DNA of 64,000 bases from Heliopora coerulea. Its lineage: Eukaryota; Cnidaria; Anthozoa; Scleralcyonacea; Helioporidae. Under the pieces are notes generated by a model. That model had not been told where the DNA came from. It saw nothing but the letters and a program-made list of their open reading frames with translations, and made no database searches. The DNA is taken from assembly GCA_030142905.1 (NCBI GenBank), contig JASJOG010000017.1, forward strand, positions 744,001 to 808,000, in the 5' to 3' direction. This document shows, piece by piece, positions 1 through 10,335 of the stretch (position 1 is the first letter of the stretch; every line of letters starts with the position of its first letter). Made by a program: the position numbers and the translations under genes.

Positions 1-118
1 TTTCTTCGTCTTCTACATCATTTGCTACGAAGTAGTGCTCTAGTCGCTCCGTATATTCGTCCCAGTTCTGGTCTGTATAAATATCGAATTCTTCAATCTT
101 TCCAAATACTGCAGCCAT
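1..118 (-). CDS. gag 5' end of a second Ty3/gypsy element (partial)
   Basis: The minus strand from an ATG at 118 opens with MAAVFGKIEEFD and continues in frame to the window edge. This is the same start pattern as the gag of the complete gypsy element at 2570-6544 (MATHGKIGEFD). A primer-binding-site-like TGGCGACGAG lies 5' of it at 169-178 on the minus strand, as in the complete element. Only about 39 codons are visible, so the state of the rest is unknown. Confidence 0.7.
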   Translation of the reverse strand, partial: MAAVFGKIEEFDIYTDQNWDEYTERLEHYFVANDVEDEE

Positions 119-179
119 TTGACGTGTTTCTTTTGGTAGTTTACAATGTCAGGTGTCGTAATCCGATTCTCGTCGCCAC

Positions 180-414
180 TGTTGTGTTTGGACCGAGTAA
201 TAAAACAAAATACACCACTACTAAATGATTTATTCATCAACAACACAAAAAACAGGCGGGAAACAAAAACTGTCCTCAACAAAACCGGAACCATACTGTC
301 TCCGGAAGTTGCATTACCGGAAGTAAACACTACATTATGCATTGAAGAAAGGGATGACAATACAAATTACATATTGCAATATTTAATAAAAAAGTCATCA
401 CAGTTCTTGTAACA
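180..414 (-). repeat. Candidate 5' LTR of the partial gypsy element
   Basis: The stretch starts TGTTGTG and ends GTAACA, so it has the TG...CA inverted ends of an LTR. It sits directly outside the primer-binding-site-like TGGCGACGAG (minus strand, 169-178). An AATAAA-like signal (GAATAAATC) occurs on the minus strand near 229-237. The matching 3' LTR lies outside the window, so the boundaries are inferred. Confidence 0.5.
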
Positions 415-1110
415 TGAAATTCAAAGATTGCATAACTCCATGTTGATTTTCAGTAGATTGTAACAAACTTGAAGGTGCATTATTAAAGACATCTGTAGCA
501 ATCTACTGCATGCTGCCCAATGTGATTCCAATAATCCTTAAAAATATCTAGTGTATGCCTTCCTGTAGCATGGCAGAGACTTGAATGACTTTGTTGTTGT
601 GTGGAAATTGTTAACGTTGATAGGTATCCACTTTTCTGTCATTGCTGTGCATGCAAAACATGTTACATGTAGGATCTGAATCAGCATAAGAAAATTAATT
701 TGAAAGTGGCCTATCAGCTTTTCATGTGAAGCTATCCTGTGAGTTTGTTTTCACATCTTTTTGTGATTATGCCTTCTAGTAGATTTACATGTAAAATTCT
801 ACAAAAATAAACCTAGACAGTAAAAATGATTGAAGAACTGGGCTGGTCATTAGAAGAATGAGAAAATGACCCACAGTACTGTAGCTACAATCCCTGGATG
901 TACAATATTTCTGCAGCAGTTTCTGCACAGAAATAACTGCTCACTTTATTAAAGATTGACACTTTCTTCTTCATAAGAAAGGACAGGTACAAGAACTCAG
1001 GCAGGACATCATTGGTAACAAGTGCTACATGTAATTAGCATAATGGAGGGAAAATTTACATATTAAAGGAGAAAGTATAAAGGAAGAGATTCAGATTAAT
1101 TCACTATAGC
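415..1110. other. Intergenic, nothing recognised
   Basis: AT-rich sequence with no ORF or repeat that I can support. It ends in the 8-bp target duplication actatagc (1103-1110) of the hAT element. Confidence 0.5.
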
Positions 1111-1764
1111 CAGTGGCGTAACGGAGGTAATGGAGGCCCTTAGGAGAATTTTGCTCGGGGGCCCCCGACCCCCCTCAGCTTAGACATACATTTCAAGACT
1201 TCAATGGACTACTAGAGGTTATAGAGTCTGAAATCTGTATCAGATAAAAAGATATTACATTTGCAACTGAACCTTCACAATACACATGAAATCATCTATT
1301 TGATAAAAGATAAGGAAAATGGAAAACAATAACATGTAGATATTAACACTAACGTGGCATGTGCAAGATCTAGTAAATGTACAGAGATAATTCTTATCGT
1401 CATGTTGAACCAAAATAATGAATTACTATACAACAGAGCTACTAACATAAATGCTATTTTCACATAATAGGCTGTTAGCAATGAAAAAATACAATGACAA
1501 TTATATTTCTTTTGAAATATGACATTTAAAATGAACTGGACAAAGTATTTAAGCTACATTTATGTCCACGCGAGACTGCATGACACAGTGTCCACTGTCT
1601 GAGAATATGCCCTATAGGCAATATAATAAAACCGAACATTTACACTTTTACAATTACAAACAAAATTGCTTACACCTACGTGCATTGAGACTTGCAAAAC
1701 TGTTAATCAATTCCTTCTTATCAATTGATCTGGCCTTAGCAATTTCAATAAACAGAATTTGCCA

Positions 1765-2364
1765 AGTGATCTAGTCTCTCTTGGCTCATTGTGGATCTAA
1801 GGTATGTCTTAATGAGCTTTAGTTTGGAAAAGACCGCTCTGCCGATGCCACAGTTGCCGGGATTGAAACGAAGAGAATGAGTAGCTTGTACACCATAGGA
1901 AACGACGAAGTGACGCGACTTTCAAGCATCAATTTTATCACATCCAAGACACAGTCTTTTTCTTCAATTTTTTTTCTAAATTCGTTCACAAACGATCTGA
2001 GCTCTGATTCCGAGTCTTCGGTAAAATCAGTTGGATACTGACTCAGTATTGCCGATGAAGGTCCTAAAAGGTCTTCCCGAGTAGCCTTTACCATACGTTT
2101 AGGAAATAAAATGTCAAACATGGACGCTACAATGTCTTGACCCTCAAATCTTTGCCACAGTTGCATTAAAGTTGTATCTACTGTTTTATAAAAGACATTC
2201 ACTTTAAACGCTTGTTTAGGATTATCTATATTTTCATCGTCACACAATTCATCCAAAAACCTCTTGACCTTTCTTTTTCTCTTCTGTTTAAAATGGAGGG
2301 CAGCATCCCATGATTTGGCCAATACAGAAACCGTTAGCACCACAGAGTCCCAAGAGTCCGGTAG
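1765..2364 (-). pseudogene. hAT transposase C-terminal half with dimerisation domain
   Basis: The minus strand from the gypsy junction at 2364 reads through a hAT C-terminal region. It ends in the family's dimerisation motif (PATVASAERSF), followed after a one-base frame change by SKLKLIKTYLRSTMSQERL. Such a tail (ASAERSFSxLKxIKxYLRSTMxxERL) is the standard hAT dimerisation signature. The N-terminal half lies on the other side of the gypsy insertion, at 6699-8641. The frameshift near 1827 and the inserted retrotransposon make it non-functional. Confidence 0.85.
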
Positions 2365-2471
2365 TGTAGTATACTTCTTTATTCTGGAAGTGACATAACA
2401 ACTGTACAACATCTCTGGGTTCCGCCCTTTTTCCTTTTACTCTCACGTGACATGACGTCACGGTTACTACA
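2365..2471 (-). repeat. 3' LTR of gypsy element
   Basis: A 107-bp LTR with inverted ends TGTAGTA...TACTACA, identical to the 5' LTR. It is unusually short for a gypsy LTR. Confidence 0.9.
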
Positions 2472-2484
2472 CCTCTCCTCCTTC
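2472..2484 (-). promoter_or_regulatory. Polypurine tract of gypsy element
   Basis: On the minus strand, GAAGGAGGAGAGG abuts the 3' LTR. This is the expected plus-strand DNA primer for reverse transcription. Confidence 0.8.
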
Positions 2485-2569
2485 GGTTTCAACTCTTTCT
2501 CTTTAAAATGTTGCCTACAGTTTTAACAAAATGTGAACTTACATCCAGTTATATATTAAAAGTTAAATG

Positions 2570-5500
2570 TCAAGAATATCCGTAGTAGCTTGGTGGAACT
2601 CGATTCCGCACTGGTGACCGACCGGAATCTTCAATTTTCACTGTTCCGTTCAACTCACTGCCACAAGGGTTAGGCTGATGGAATTGATAGCTGTATTCCT
2701 CTGGTGGTCTTTTTGGTTCTTTTTCTTGGTTAGGTTCCTGGTTTTCTTCCTCCTCAAGTTCCTTTGGGTTTTCATTCGGCTCATTCATTCCGGTTGACTT
2801 TCGATTCAGAATTTGGTCCTGGTGTCTCCTCGTATTTTTCCCACCCTCTGATGTGACTGTATAGGAAACTGGACCTGATTTATTGATTATTCTTGCGGGG
2901 ATCCATTTGCTTCCTCGTCCATAGTTTCTGACGTAAACGGGATCTTGCGCCGAAAACTTCCTTTGTCGAGTATTAATGTCATGGTGCTGTTTCTGTCTTT
3001 CTTGTTGAACTGTAACTGTTCTGCTAACATCTGGTCGAATTAGATCTAACCGAGACTTTAGCTTCCGGTTCATAAGTAACTCTGCCGGTGTTCGGCCCGT
3101 GGTAGTATGTGGTGTTATCCTGTACTGGAATAAAAATCGATAAACTTTGGTTTCCAATGTACCTTCGCCTTGTTTCTTAATGCCTTCCTTCACCGTCTGT
3201 ACTGCTCTTTCAGCCAGGCCATTTGATGCGGGATGATAGGGTGCCGTTGTAATGTGCCTTATGCCATTGAGTTTGAGAAAAGTTTCAAATTCTTTGCTTG
3301 TGAAGTTTGAGCCGTTGTCGCTCACAATAATCTCAGGTAGTCCGTGTGCTGAAAACGTCTGTCTTAGTCTCTCTACAGTCGCTGTACTTGTGGACGTTTG
3401 CATCACATGGACATCTATCCACTTTGAATATGCATCAACAATAATTAACAGCATTCTGCCATAAACCGGGCCAGCAAAGTCAACGTGAAGTCTTGACCAT
3501 GGCTTGTGAGGGTATTCCCAAGGATGCAGGGGGGCAGCAGGTGGCATTTTCTGATTTACCACGCATTTTTCACATGTTTTTACCTTGGCTTCCAAGTCAA
3601 CATCCATCTTGGGCCACCACATTATCGATCTTGCAATAGCTTTCATGCGACAAACTCCTGGGTGTCCCACATGCACTTCATCCACCATACTTTGTCGGTG
3701 TTGTTGAGGTATCACAACTCTTTGTCCCCATAGTATACATCCATCTTCAACAGTCAATTCGTCTCGACGAGTATAATAGGGTTTTAAACTCTCCAGAAGG
3801 GTTTCTGAAGTATTTGGCCAGTTGCTTTCGATGTAACGCATTACCATAGACAATTCTGGGTCCCTCCGGGTTGAATCTCTGATTTTTGCGGATGTTACAG
3901 GAGTGCTGTCCAAACAGCCTAACGAGAAGTCTATGTTTCCAACCCTGGGAACAAGTGACACTGTTTCATTGGCTGGATTTCGACTCAAGCCGTCGGCATT
4001 GGTATGCTGGCTACCTGCTTTATACTGGATCGTGTATTCATAAGCTGATAAGGTGAGTGCCCATCGACGGATGCGTTCTGCCGCTGTAACTGGAATGCCT
4101 TTTTGTTCGTTAAACAGTCCTTGCAACGGTTTGTGGTCAGTTATTATGGTGAATTTCCTCCCATACACATATTGATGGAACTTGCCAAGACCAAAGATTA
4201 TTGCGAGTGCCTCTTTTTCCAACTGTGAATAATTCTTCTCTGCCGGTGCTAACGTGCGTGACGCATATGCAATGGGTCTCTCCCAACCATCTTCCATGAC
4301 ATGTGACAAAACCGCGCCAACCCCGTAAGGTGAAGCGTCACATTGTAAGAGGACTTCCTTCTTGCTGTCATAGTGCACAATCAGTTTGGATGACTTAAGC
4401 ATTTCTTTGGATGTTTCAAAAGTCCGCTGTTGCTGTGGTCCCCACTTCCATGCTTCGTTTTTCCGTAACAGCTTGTAGAGGGGTTCAAGTTCACTTGCCA
4501 GGTTTGGTATAAATCTGTGATAATAGTTCAACATGCCCAAGTAAGCCCTCAGTTGTGATATATTATTGGGCACTGGTGCCTCTGTCACTGCTTTGACATT
4601 CTCATCCACCGGTTTTACACCATCTTTGTTGATCTTCTGCCCCAGATACACCACTTCTTCGGCCAAGAGTACACATTTCTTGGGGTTCAAACGTAGTCCT
4701 GCATCTGCTAACCTCCGAAGGACTTCTTCAAGGTTTTTACGGTGGGCCTCTTCATTCTCTCCAGATACCAATATATCATCCACCCTTACTAAGACATATG
4801 GTATTCCTTGCAATAAATTCTCCATAACTCTTTGATATATTCCTGGTGCGCTTGAAATGCCACAAGGGAGTCGGTTGTACCTGAACAATCCTTTGTGTGT
4901 GTTGATTGTTGTGTATTGTTTGGAATGTTCATCTAATTTTAACTGTTGATAGGCCTGACTCATGTCTAGCTTTGTAAACTGTTGACCCCCATTCAGACTA
5001 GCGAAGAGGTCTTCAGATTTGGGAATCGGATAATTGTCTAATTTCGATACTTTATTTACTGTCATTTTGTAATCGCCACATATTCTCACGCTTCCGTCTT
5101 CTTTCACGATTGGTACTATTGGTGCTGCCCATTCACTGAATTGTACGGGTTCGATTGTTCCTTCATCGACTAGCTGTTGAATCTTATTTTCAATTTTTGC
5201 TTTCAAGAGGTAAGGAACTGGGCGGGCTTTGCAATAAATTGGTTTTGCATCTTTGTCGACGTGAATTCGAGCCTCTGTGCCTTGTAACGTCCCCAACCCG
5301 CTCTGAAATACCTTTGGATACTTTTGAACCAACTCTCTCACGATACTAGTCACGTTCATCGAAAAGATTTCTTCCCAATTTAATTTAATTTCGCGCAACC
5401 AATTTCTCCCTAGCAACGACCGTGTTCGGCCCTCCACGACAACAATTGGCAGTTCAAAATACTGTTTGTTGTATTTTACCTGAACTTTCGATTCCCCTTT

Positions 5501-6544
5501 CACTTTGACTTTCTCCCCCGTATACGTCGTCAATATCATGTTTGTTGGCTGGAGGTTACCGCCGGGGTTAGCAATTCTCTTCCATGTTTCGTGTCCGATA
5601 ACTGAGACGGCTGCTCCTGTGTCAACTTCCATCAAAAGCTTTTGGTTATTGATTTCAACGTTGATCTTCAAAGGCTCCGCCTTTTCTTCTCTTAACTCAT
5701 ACATTCCATAATCCTGGTTTATACCCCTTCCTTCTTGTTGTAAAAAATTGGCCGATTGATTCTGTTGGACATTCCTTTGATTGTCGTTGTCTTTCTCTTG
5801 ATTTTGTGCTCGATTTGATTTTCTAGGCGATGATCGATTTGACTCGCTTCTGCACTTTCGCGCTATGTGCCCTTTCTTCTTACAACGGAAACACGATGCA
5901 TCAACAAACTTACATTCGTCTGAACGGTGATTTCCGCCACATCTGAAGCATTCTCTGCCTTTCCGCTCTCCAGCAAGCTTATCTACCGTCAATTTGTGGT
6001 CTTCTTCACTGGTTTGTTCATCTCTCAATGCTTGGCTGTTCTTTTCCGCCAACTCCATGGCAATCGCAATTTGGTGCGCCTCGTTAAATGTTAATTTTGG
6101 TTCTGCCAAAAGTCGTCGTTGAATACGATCGTTGCGGATTCCACTCACGAGCCTGTCACGTAATCGTTCTTCCAATGTCTCTTTAAATTCGCAATACTGA
6201 GCAATCTCTCGTAGTTTTGCCAAGAATTCTGCCACAGATTCGTTCGGTTGTCTGTCTCGGATGTCAAACTTGTGCCGTTGAACAATCACACTAGGCGTCG
6301 GTTTCTGATGATCTTTCATTACTTTAACTAGTTCGTCGAATGTCTTATCTGTCAGTGGATTAGACGCTACTAGACTTCTGAGTAGTTTATAACTTTTGTT
6401 TCCCATTGCAGTCAATAATATGGCTCTTCTTTTGTCGGCATTCGTTATTCCATGAGCTTCGAAATAGAACTTTACTCTTTCCATATAAAGCTCCCAGTCA
6501 TCATTTTCCGGATCAAACTCGCCAATCTTCCCGTGTGTGGCCAT
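2570..6544 (-). CDS. Gypsy gag-pol polyprotein, intact 1324 aa
   Basis: One uninterrupted frame encodes Gag and Pol without a frameshift. In order: a Gag core, two CCHC zinc knuckles (about residues 199-231, CFRCGG... and CFRCKKKGHIARKC), an aspartic protease (DTGA near 308), reverse transcriptase (about 430-640), RNase H (about 730-860), integrase with an H2C2 zinc region (HVGH...CEKC, about 958-994) and a DDE core (D1022, D1076, E1112; 35 residues between the last two). The RT motif C reads RVDD at 587-590, where most gypsy RTs have YxDD; both catalytic aspartates remain. The C-terminus is Glu/Pro-rich with no clear chromodomain. All other landmarks look intact, so the copy could be active if Arg is tolerated. 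Confidence 0.95.
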   Translation of the reverse strand: MATHGKIGEFDPENDDWELYMERVKFYFEAHGITNADKRRAILLTAMGNKSYKLLRSLVASNPLTDKTFDELVKVMKDHQKPTPSVIVQRHKFDIRDRQPNESVAEFLAKLREIAQYCEFKETLEERLRDRLVSGIRNDRIQRRLLAEPKLTFNEAHQIAIAMELAEKNSQALRDEQTSEEDHKLTVDKLAGERKGRECFRCGGNHRSDECKFVDASCFRCKKKGHIARKCRSESNRSSPRKSNRAQNQEKDNDNQRNVQQNQSANFLQQEGRGINQDYGMYELREEKAEPLKINVEINNQKLLMEVDTGAAVSVIGHETWKRIANPGGNLQPTNMILTTYTGEKVKVKGESKVQVKYNKQYFELPIVVVEGRTRSLLGRNWLREIKLNWEEIFSMNVTSIVRELVQKYPKVFQSGLGTLQGTEARIHVDKDAKPIYCKARPVPYLLKAKIENKIQQLVDEGTIEPVQFSEWAAPIVPIVKEDGSVRICGDYKMTVNKVSKLDNYPIPKSEDLFASLNGGQQFTKLDMSQAYQQLKLDEHSKQYTTINTHKGLFRYNRLPCGISSAPGIYQRVMENLLQGIPYVLVRVDDILVSGENEEAHRKNLEEVLRRLADAGLRLNPKKCVLLAEEVVYLGQKINKDGVKPVDENVKAVTEAPVPNNISQLRAYLGMLNYYHRFIPNLASELEPLYKLLRKNEAWKWGPQQQRTFETSKEMLKSSKLIVHYDSKKEVLLQCDASPYGVGAVLSHVMEDGWERPIAYASRTLAPAEKNYSQLEKEALAIIFGLGKFHQYVYGRKFTIITDHKPLQGLFNEQKGIPVTAAERIRRWALTLSAYEYTIQYKAGSQHTNADGLSRNPANETVSLVPRVGNIDFSLGCLDSTPVTSAKIRDSTRRDPELSMVMRYIESNWPNTSETLLESLKPYYTRRDELTVEDGCILWGQRVVIPQQHRQSMVDEVHVGHPGVCRMKAIARSIMWWPKMDVDLEAKVKTCEKCVVNQKMPPAAPLHPWEYPHKPWSRLHVDFAGPVYGRMLLIIVDAYSKWIDVHVMQTSTSTATVERLRQTFSAHGLPEIIVSDNGSNFTSKEFETFLKLNGIRHITTAPYHPASNGLAERAVQTVKEGIKKQGEGTLETKVYRFLFQYRITPHTTTGRTPAELLMNRKLKSRLDLIRPDVSRTVTVQQERQKQHHDINTRQRKFSAQDPVYVRNYGRGSKWIPARIINKSGPVSYTVTSEGGKNTRRHQDQILNRKSTGMNEPNENPKELEEEENQEPNQEKEPKRPPEEYSYQFHQPNPCGSELNGTVKIEDSGRSPVRNRVPPSYYGYS

Positions 6545-6572
6545 CGTTAATTCTCAAATTGTAACAGAACTG

Positions 6573-6591
6573 GTTTTATCCTCGTCGCCAA
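6573..6591 (-). promoter_or_regulatory. Primer binding site of gypsy element
   Basis: On the minus strand the 5' LTR is followed directly by TTGGCGACGAGGAT. The same TGGCGACGAG core follows the LTR of the partial gypsy at the window start. It would pair with a tRNA 3' end of the form CTCGTCGCCA; I cannot name the tRNA with certainty. Confidence 0.7.
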
Positions 6592-6698
6592 TGTAGTATA
6601 CTTCTTTATTCTGGAAGTGACATAACAACTGTACAACATCTCTGGGTTCCGCCCTTTTTCCTTTTACTCTCACGTGACATGACGTCACGGTTACTACA
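6592..6698 (-). repeat. 5' LTR of gypsy element with E-box and CRE motifs
   Basis: Identical to the 3' LTR. It contains CACGTG (E-box) followed closely by TGACGTCA (perfect CRE palindrome), a plausible promoter/enhancer core for such a short LTR. These motifs are seen directly; their activity is inferred. Confidence 0.9.
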
Positions 6699-8641
6699 CA
6701 TAGAATTCTTAGTTCTGAAAGAGAGCAGCTTAAGAGCCTTGTAACAACTGAGAGATCAACTTTAGGAGACTGCATTTTACGTGAAGTGGAGTTTATTGCG
6801 CGGAGATTTCGTTCCCAAATAACGATAAATAATACAAATTCATAACTGTCTAATTTTTCCTTAAGAACATCCAGCCTCGTCCCTTTCTTTTTTATTTGTC
6901 GATGTTAAAGACAGTCGCGTTAGAATCTTCATAATGTCCCAATATCTGTCGCGGACGGTAGGAACTGCATCTATTCGCGAAGACCACCTTGTCGCACAAT
7001 TTCTTCAAAGTGAGAGATCCGCGAGCAGCATGAATTCTAAGTTCTTCCCACCTATTCAACGATGACCCAAAGAAATTAAATACCTCACGCAATAGCCCAA
7101 AGAAACTTTCATTCTCCTGTATTGAGCTAACCGCATCATTTATTACTAAATTCAAGTTGTGACAACCACAGTGTACGAATGGAACCGGAGATTGGACCAT
7201 CTCTTTAATTAAACTTTGCACACCAGTGCGAATCCCGCTCATTACACCAGCTCCATCATACCCTTGACCTCTTATCTTACAAAAAGACAAACCAAGTCCT
7301 TCAAGAAACTCCTTCGCAGTAGAAGCTATACCCTCTGCCTTTGCATCATTTAATTTAACAAAACCCATGAAACTCTCAACCACCCTACACTCTTCACCCT
7401 CAACCTGTACCCACCAAACGACAACGCTCAGTTGGTCCACCCGTGAGATATCACTAGTTGAATCCAAAATAACAGACCAAAATGGTGCATCGTTGATCTT
7501 TTTGACAAGTGATGACCTTACCGCATTTGCAAGAAGACTAATTAGCTCATTTTGAATTTTGGCACTGAGATATTTAGTAGCTTTAGCGGGAAGCGAAATA
7601 ACTTCGGAAAGGACTTCATCATATTGTGCAACCAATGCAACCAATCCCAGAAAGTTGCCCCCTTCAAATATTCCGTCAGACACGGCTTCTCGGTGCTCCC
7701 TGAAAGCTAAACGTAACGATGCCGAAGTCAAAATGATCGACAGGATTCGTTCCAGGGCTTTGACCCAAAACAGTGAATTCCGGCGTATTTCATTCTCGTT
7801 TATTTCATCAAGAACTTTTCCAGATTTCCACCTTAGACAGAGAGTGGATGCTTCTATGTGCAAAACTGACTTTTCGTGCCGATTAATCTTGGCAGACATA
7901 TTATGAGTAGAACCCGATACGCCGTTTATCCAACCCTTTTTGGTAATTCTTGTTTGAACGATCAGCAAATAGCCAACAAACCTCACAGGATGGCTTTTTC
8001 AGTTTGTTGGAATAACAAAGCCAGCCTCTTGGAACTGAAATATTATCGACAAATTTGTTGTAATACCTGGCATGGAAATTAGTCACTAATGTTCTTGCTT
8101 CATCTTAGTATTCAAAAGGGCTAGATGGTCTACATGGTCCATGGTTTAAAATCTCCATTTTTAAAGAAGCGTCGTTGATTGTCTGGCAAAAGTGGCCGCG
8201 GTCTGCTGGATAACGTCTTGACGAATCAAAATCAAACTGAGATCTTTCACTAACAGAATTCAGTCTTGAAGATGGATCACTTGAATGGCTGATAGCGACA
8301 CCATTTTCTGGTACTGGTGCAGTGACAATGTTCTCTTTGTTAAATGGCGTAATACTCTCTTCTTTTTCTGGTGCTTCTTTCTCTTTACTCCGTCTATTAT
8401 TTTCAGATAATTCAGGATTTTGCTTCCCATAATCTTCATTGCCATCACTGTCACTCGAGGAGGCAGGACAATCACCTTGAAGCCGAGTATCACCTTGACA
8501 AATTGTTAATTCATCTTTCTTCTCAGTCTGAAGAAAAGACAATATGTTTCTCGTACTTGATGTGGCAGCTTCGATCCTGCGATTTTTCTCTGCTCTTTTA
8601 AATGCATTAGAATTATACTTTCGTTTTAAATTTGAGGCCAT
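6699..8641 (-). pseudogene. hAT transposase (TTF/ZMYM1 type), N-terminal and catalytic part
   Basis: On the minus strand, a lysine/serine-rich N-terminus (8105-8641, starting MASNLKRKYNSNAFKRAEKN) ends in a stop. It is followed in other frames by a TTF-type zinc finger segment (about 7901-8086, GWLCYSNK...CEVCWLF) and a long RNase-H-like transposase region (6892-7986) with FWSVILDSTSD and VHCGCHNLNLVINDA, both typical of this family. More coding fragments with frame changes lead to the gypsy junction (about 6554-6775). The remaining C-terminus is at 1765-2364. At least two frame breaks plus the insertion make this a pseudogene. Confidence 0.88.
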
Positions 8642-9249
8642 AAATTAGTATAGGAAATAACATGGTTCGAGAAGAATTAATGAAAAATGGCTCGCGTATT
8701 TCGCCAAATATTTGTTTTACCGTCTGTAAAAGCTCGAGAAACAACAACGATGACGTCAGTAACTAAATACCACCAGTAAAAAAAATTAAAAGTTAATTTC
8801 GATGTCATTAGCCAATCACAAATAAGTAAAATTGATTGAAATTGTATTAACAGAGAAATTACCATAACCAAACTGACTTCCTGGCAAAACAAACGTCCGC
8901 CGAACATTGTGACCATCGTGTTCTTCGAACATGAAGTACTCACCAAAGACCGCTGACCAGAAATCGCTCGGCGAATTGGCGCCTGAGATAAACTTATGAC
9001 ATATACAGCATTATCTCAAATGGCAGCAACAACAGAAGAAGTACGAACATCATTGTGAATAAAATGTTAGTGAAAACTACTCCCTTGGTTTATCATGTGA
9101 TAGGAATCATAGGATATAATTTCTTCTAATCAATTTAAATTTTTAAAGTCATGACGTCATCATAGATTCATGGGGGGCCCCCTTGAGGTCGGGGGTCCTT
9201 AGGAGTTGCTCTAACCCTGACTATAGTCCGTTACGCCACTGACTATAGC

Positions 9250-10335
9250 CACAGTATATTGTTTTTTAAATCAGCTATTTTGTTTAAAAAAATACATAGC
9301 AATAACTAAACTTTGCAGCTGGAAGAAAACCTCCTGCCCCAATTTGGAAACAGACATTCCTACTTGGCAACGATTTCTTTCTAATGTCAAATCCCTCTTA
9401 TCAAACCTAGTGATAAAAGGGGAAAATGTCAGCACAAACATGACCTACATCCATCTCTGGCCATTGAATGCAGTAATATTTCAGTTGTTGTTGCACTACT
9501 TGCAAAGTATTCCAGCCCTGGTGTTAACCAATGCATAGATTACGGATATGAACGTAAGTTTATGTGCATATAGGATATGAGGTACAATTTTTTCAGAGCA
9601 TAAATTAAGACAAGCAATTTGGGAGCATGTTCAAAAAAGCCTTTGTGGTTGCACCATTGATAGACAGACAATCGTGAGAACATTTTAAATAAAACTGAGA
9701 AATGTTTTTGTTTATTATGAAAAAGCTGCTTGGAAAGTTTAGGAACACAAAATACATAAACTTTTGAACTGAATCAGAACAGTGGAGTTATTCGAAACAT
9801 ATTCAATACAGATGAGTGTTGACAGAGGGCAAGTGTTAAAGCAAGTTGGGTTTCTAACTTAAGGAATTAAAGCATGTTTTATTATGATTAAGGAAAAGAG
9901 TTTACCCCATCACAGTTGTTATAAATGCAAAACCTGCTTTCGGCATTTCATCGTTAACAGCGAGAAGAATCCAGCAAAACGTCGCTCGTCCGACGAATAT
10001 CATGCAAGTGGCTGACGTGGTAATCCGTGAAAGATAATGAATAATTATTCGTTTTCTATTTAGTAAATTACCTTATACGTACAATGATATTACTAACATA
10101 CCTTTCTTCTAGACATGCCAGCCGTGAAAGAAAAATCGGCCGCAAAACGTTTGAGATACAGCAGTTCAAATTATCCGAACTCGCTTTTCGCCATTATATT
10201 TGTTGATGACCTGTCCCCAGTTATCTGGCTGCCAAAATTGCGGCCAAGATGCGCGGCACGACATGCGCGAGGACAAAAACTTTGCAGCTTCCAACGCGAT
10301 TGAGACTTCTGTTCCGTTTCTTATTCTGTGCTAAA
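9250..10335. other. Intergenic, nothing recognised
   Basis: AT-rich sequence. Short ORFs here (for example 9344-9538 and 10115-10303) have no recognisable motif and I do not support them as genes. Confidence 0.4.

Larger units (their letters stand above)
2365..6698 (-). mobile_element. Complete Ty3/gypsy LTR retrotransposon
   Basis: Two 107-bp direct repeats (2365-2471 and 6592-6698) look identical base for base and bound a single intact gag-pol frame of 1324 codons. A primer binding site follows the 5' LTR and a polypurine tract precedes the 3' LTR. The element sits inside the hAT transposase coding region, on the same strand as the gene it interrupts. Identical LTRs mean recent insertion. 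The flanks (ggtag before 2365, catag after 6698) do not give a clear 4-6 bp target duplication, which is odd for a young copy. No env-like ORF is present. Confidence 0.93.
1111..9241 (-). mobile_element. hAT DNA transposon, split by a gypsy insertion
   Basis: Terminal inverted repeats CAGTGGCGTAACGGA at 1111 and the reverse complement ending at 9241 are flanked by identical 8-bp target duplications actatagc (1103-1110 and 9242-9249). TIRs starting CAG with 8-bp duplications are typical of hAT elements. G/C-rich ggggcccccgacc-type tracts sit just inside both ends. The total is 8131 bp; without the gypsy insertion (2365-6698) the element is about 3.8 kb, a normal autonomous hAT size. The transposase on the minus strand is ZMYM1/TTF-type but carries several frame breaks, so this copy is probably dead. 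Confidence 0.92.

Noticed and set aside
1..414. Host gene exon at the window edge
   Set aside because: The minus-strand start matches gypsy gag, and a primer-site-like TGGCGACGAG plus LTR-like ends explain the flank.
7559..7906. 115-codon plus-strand frame
   Set aside because: Antisense of the hAT transposase.
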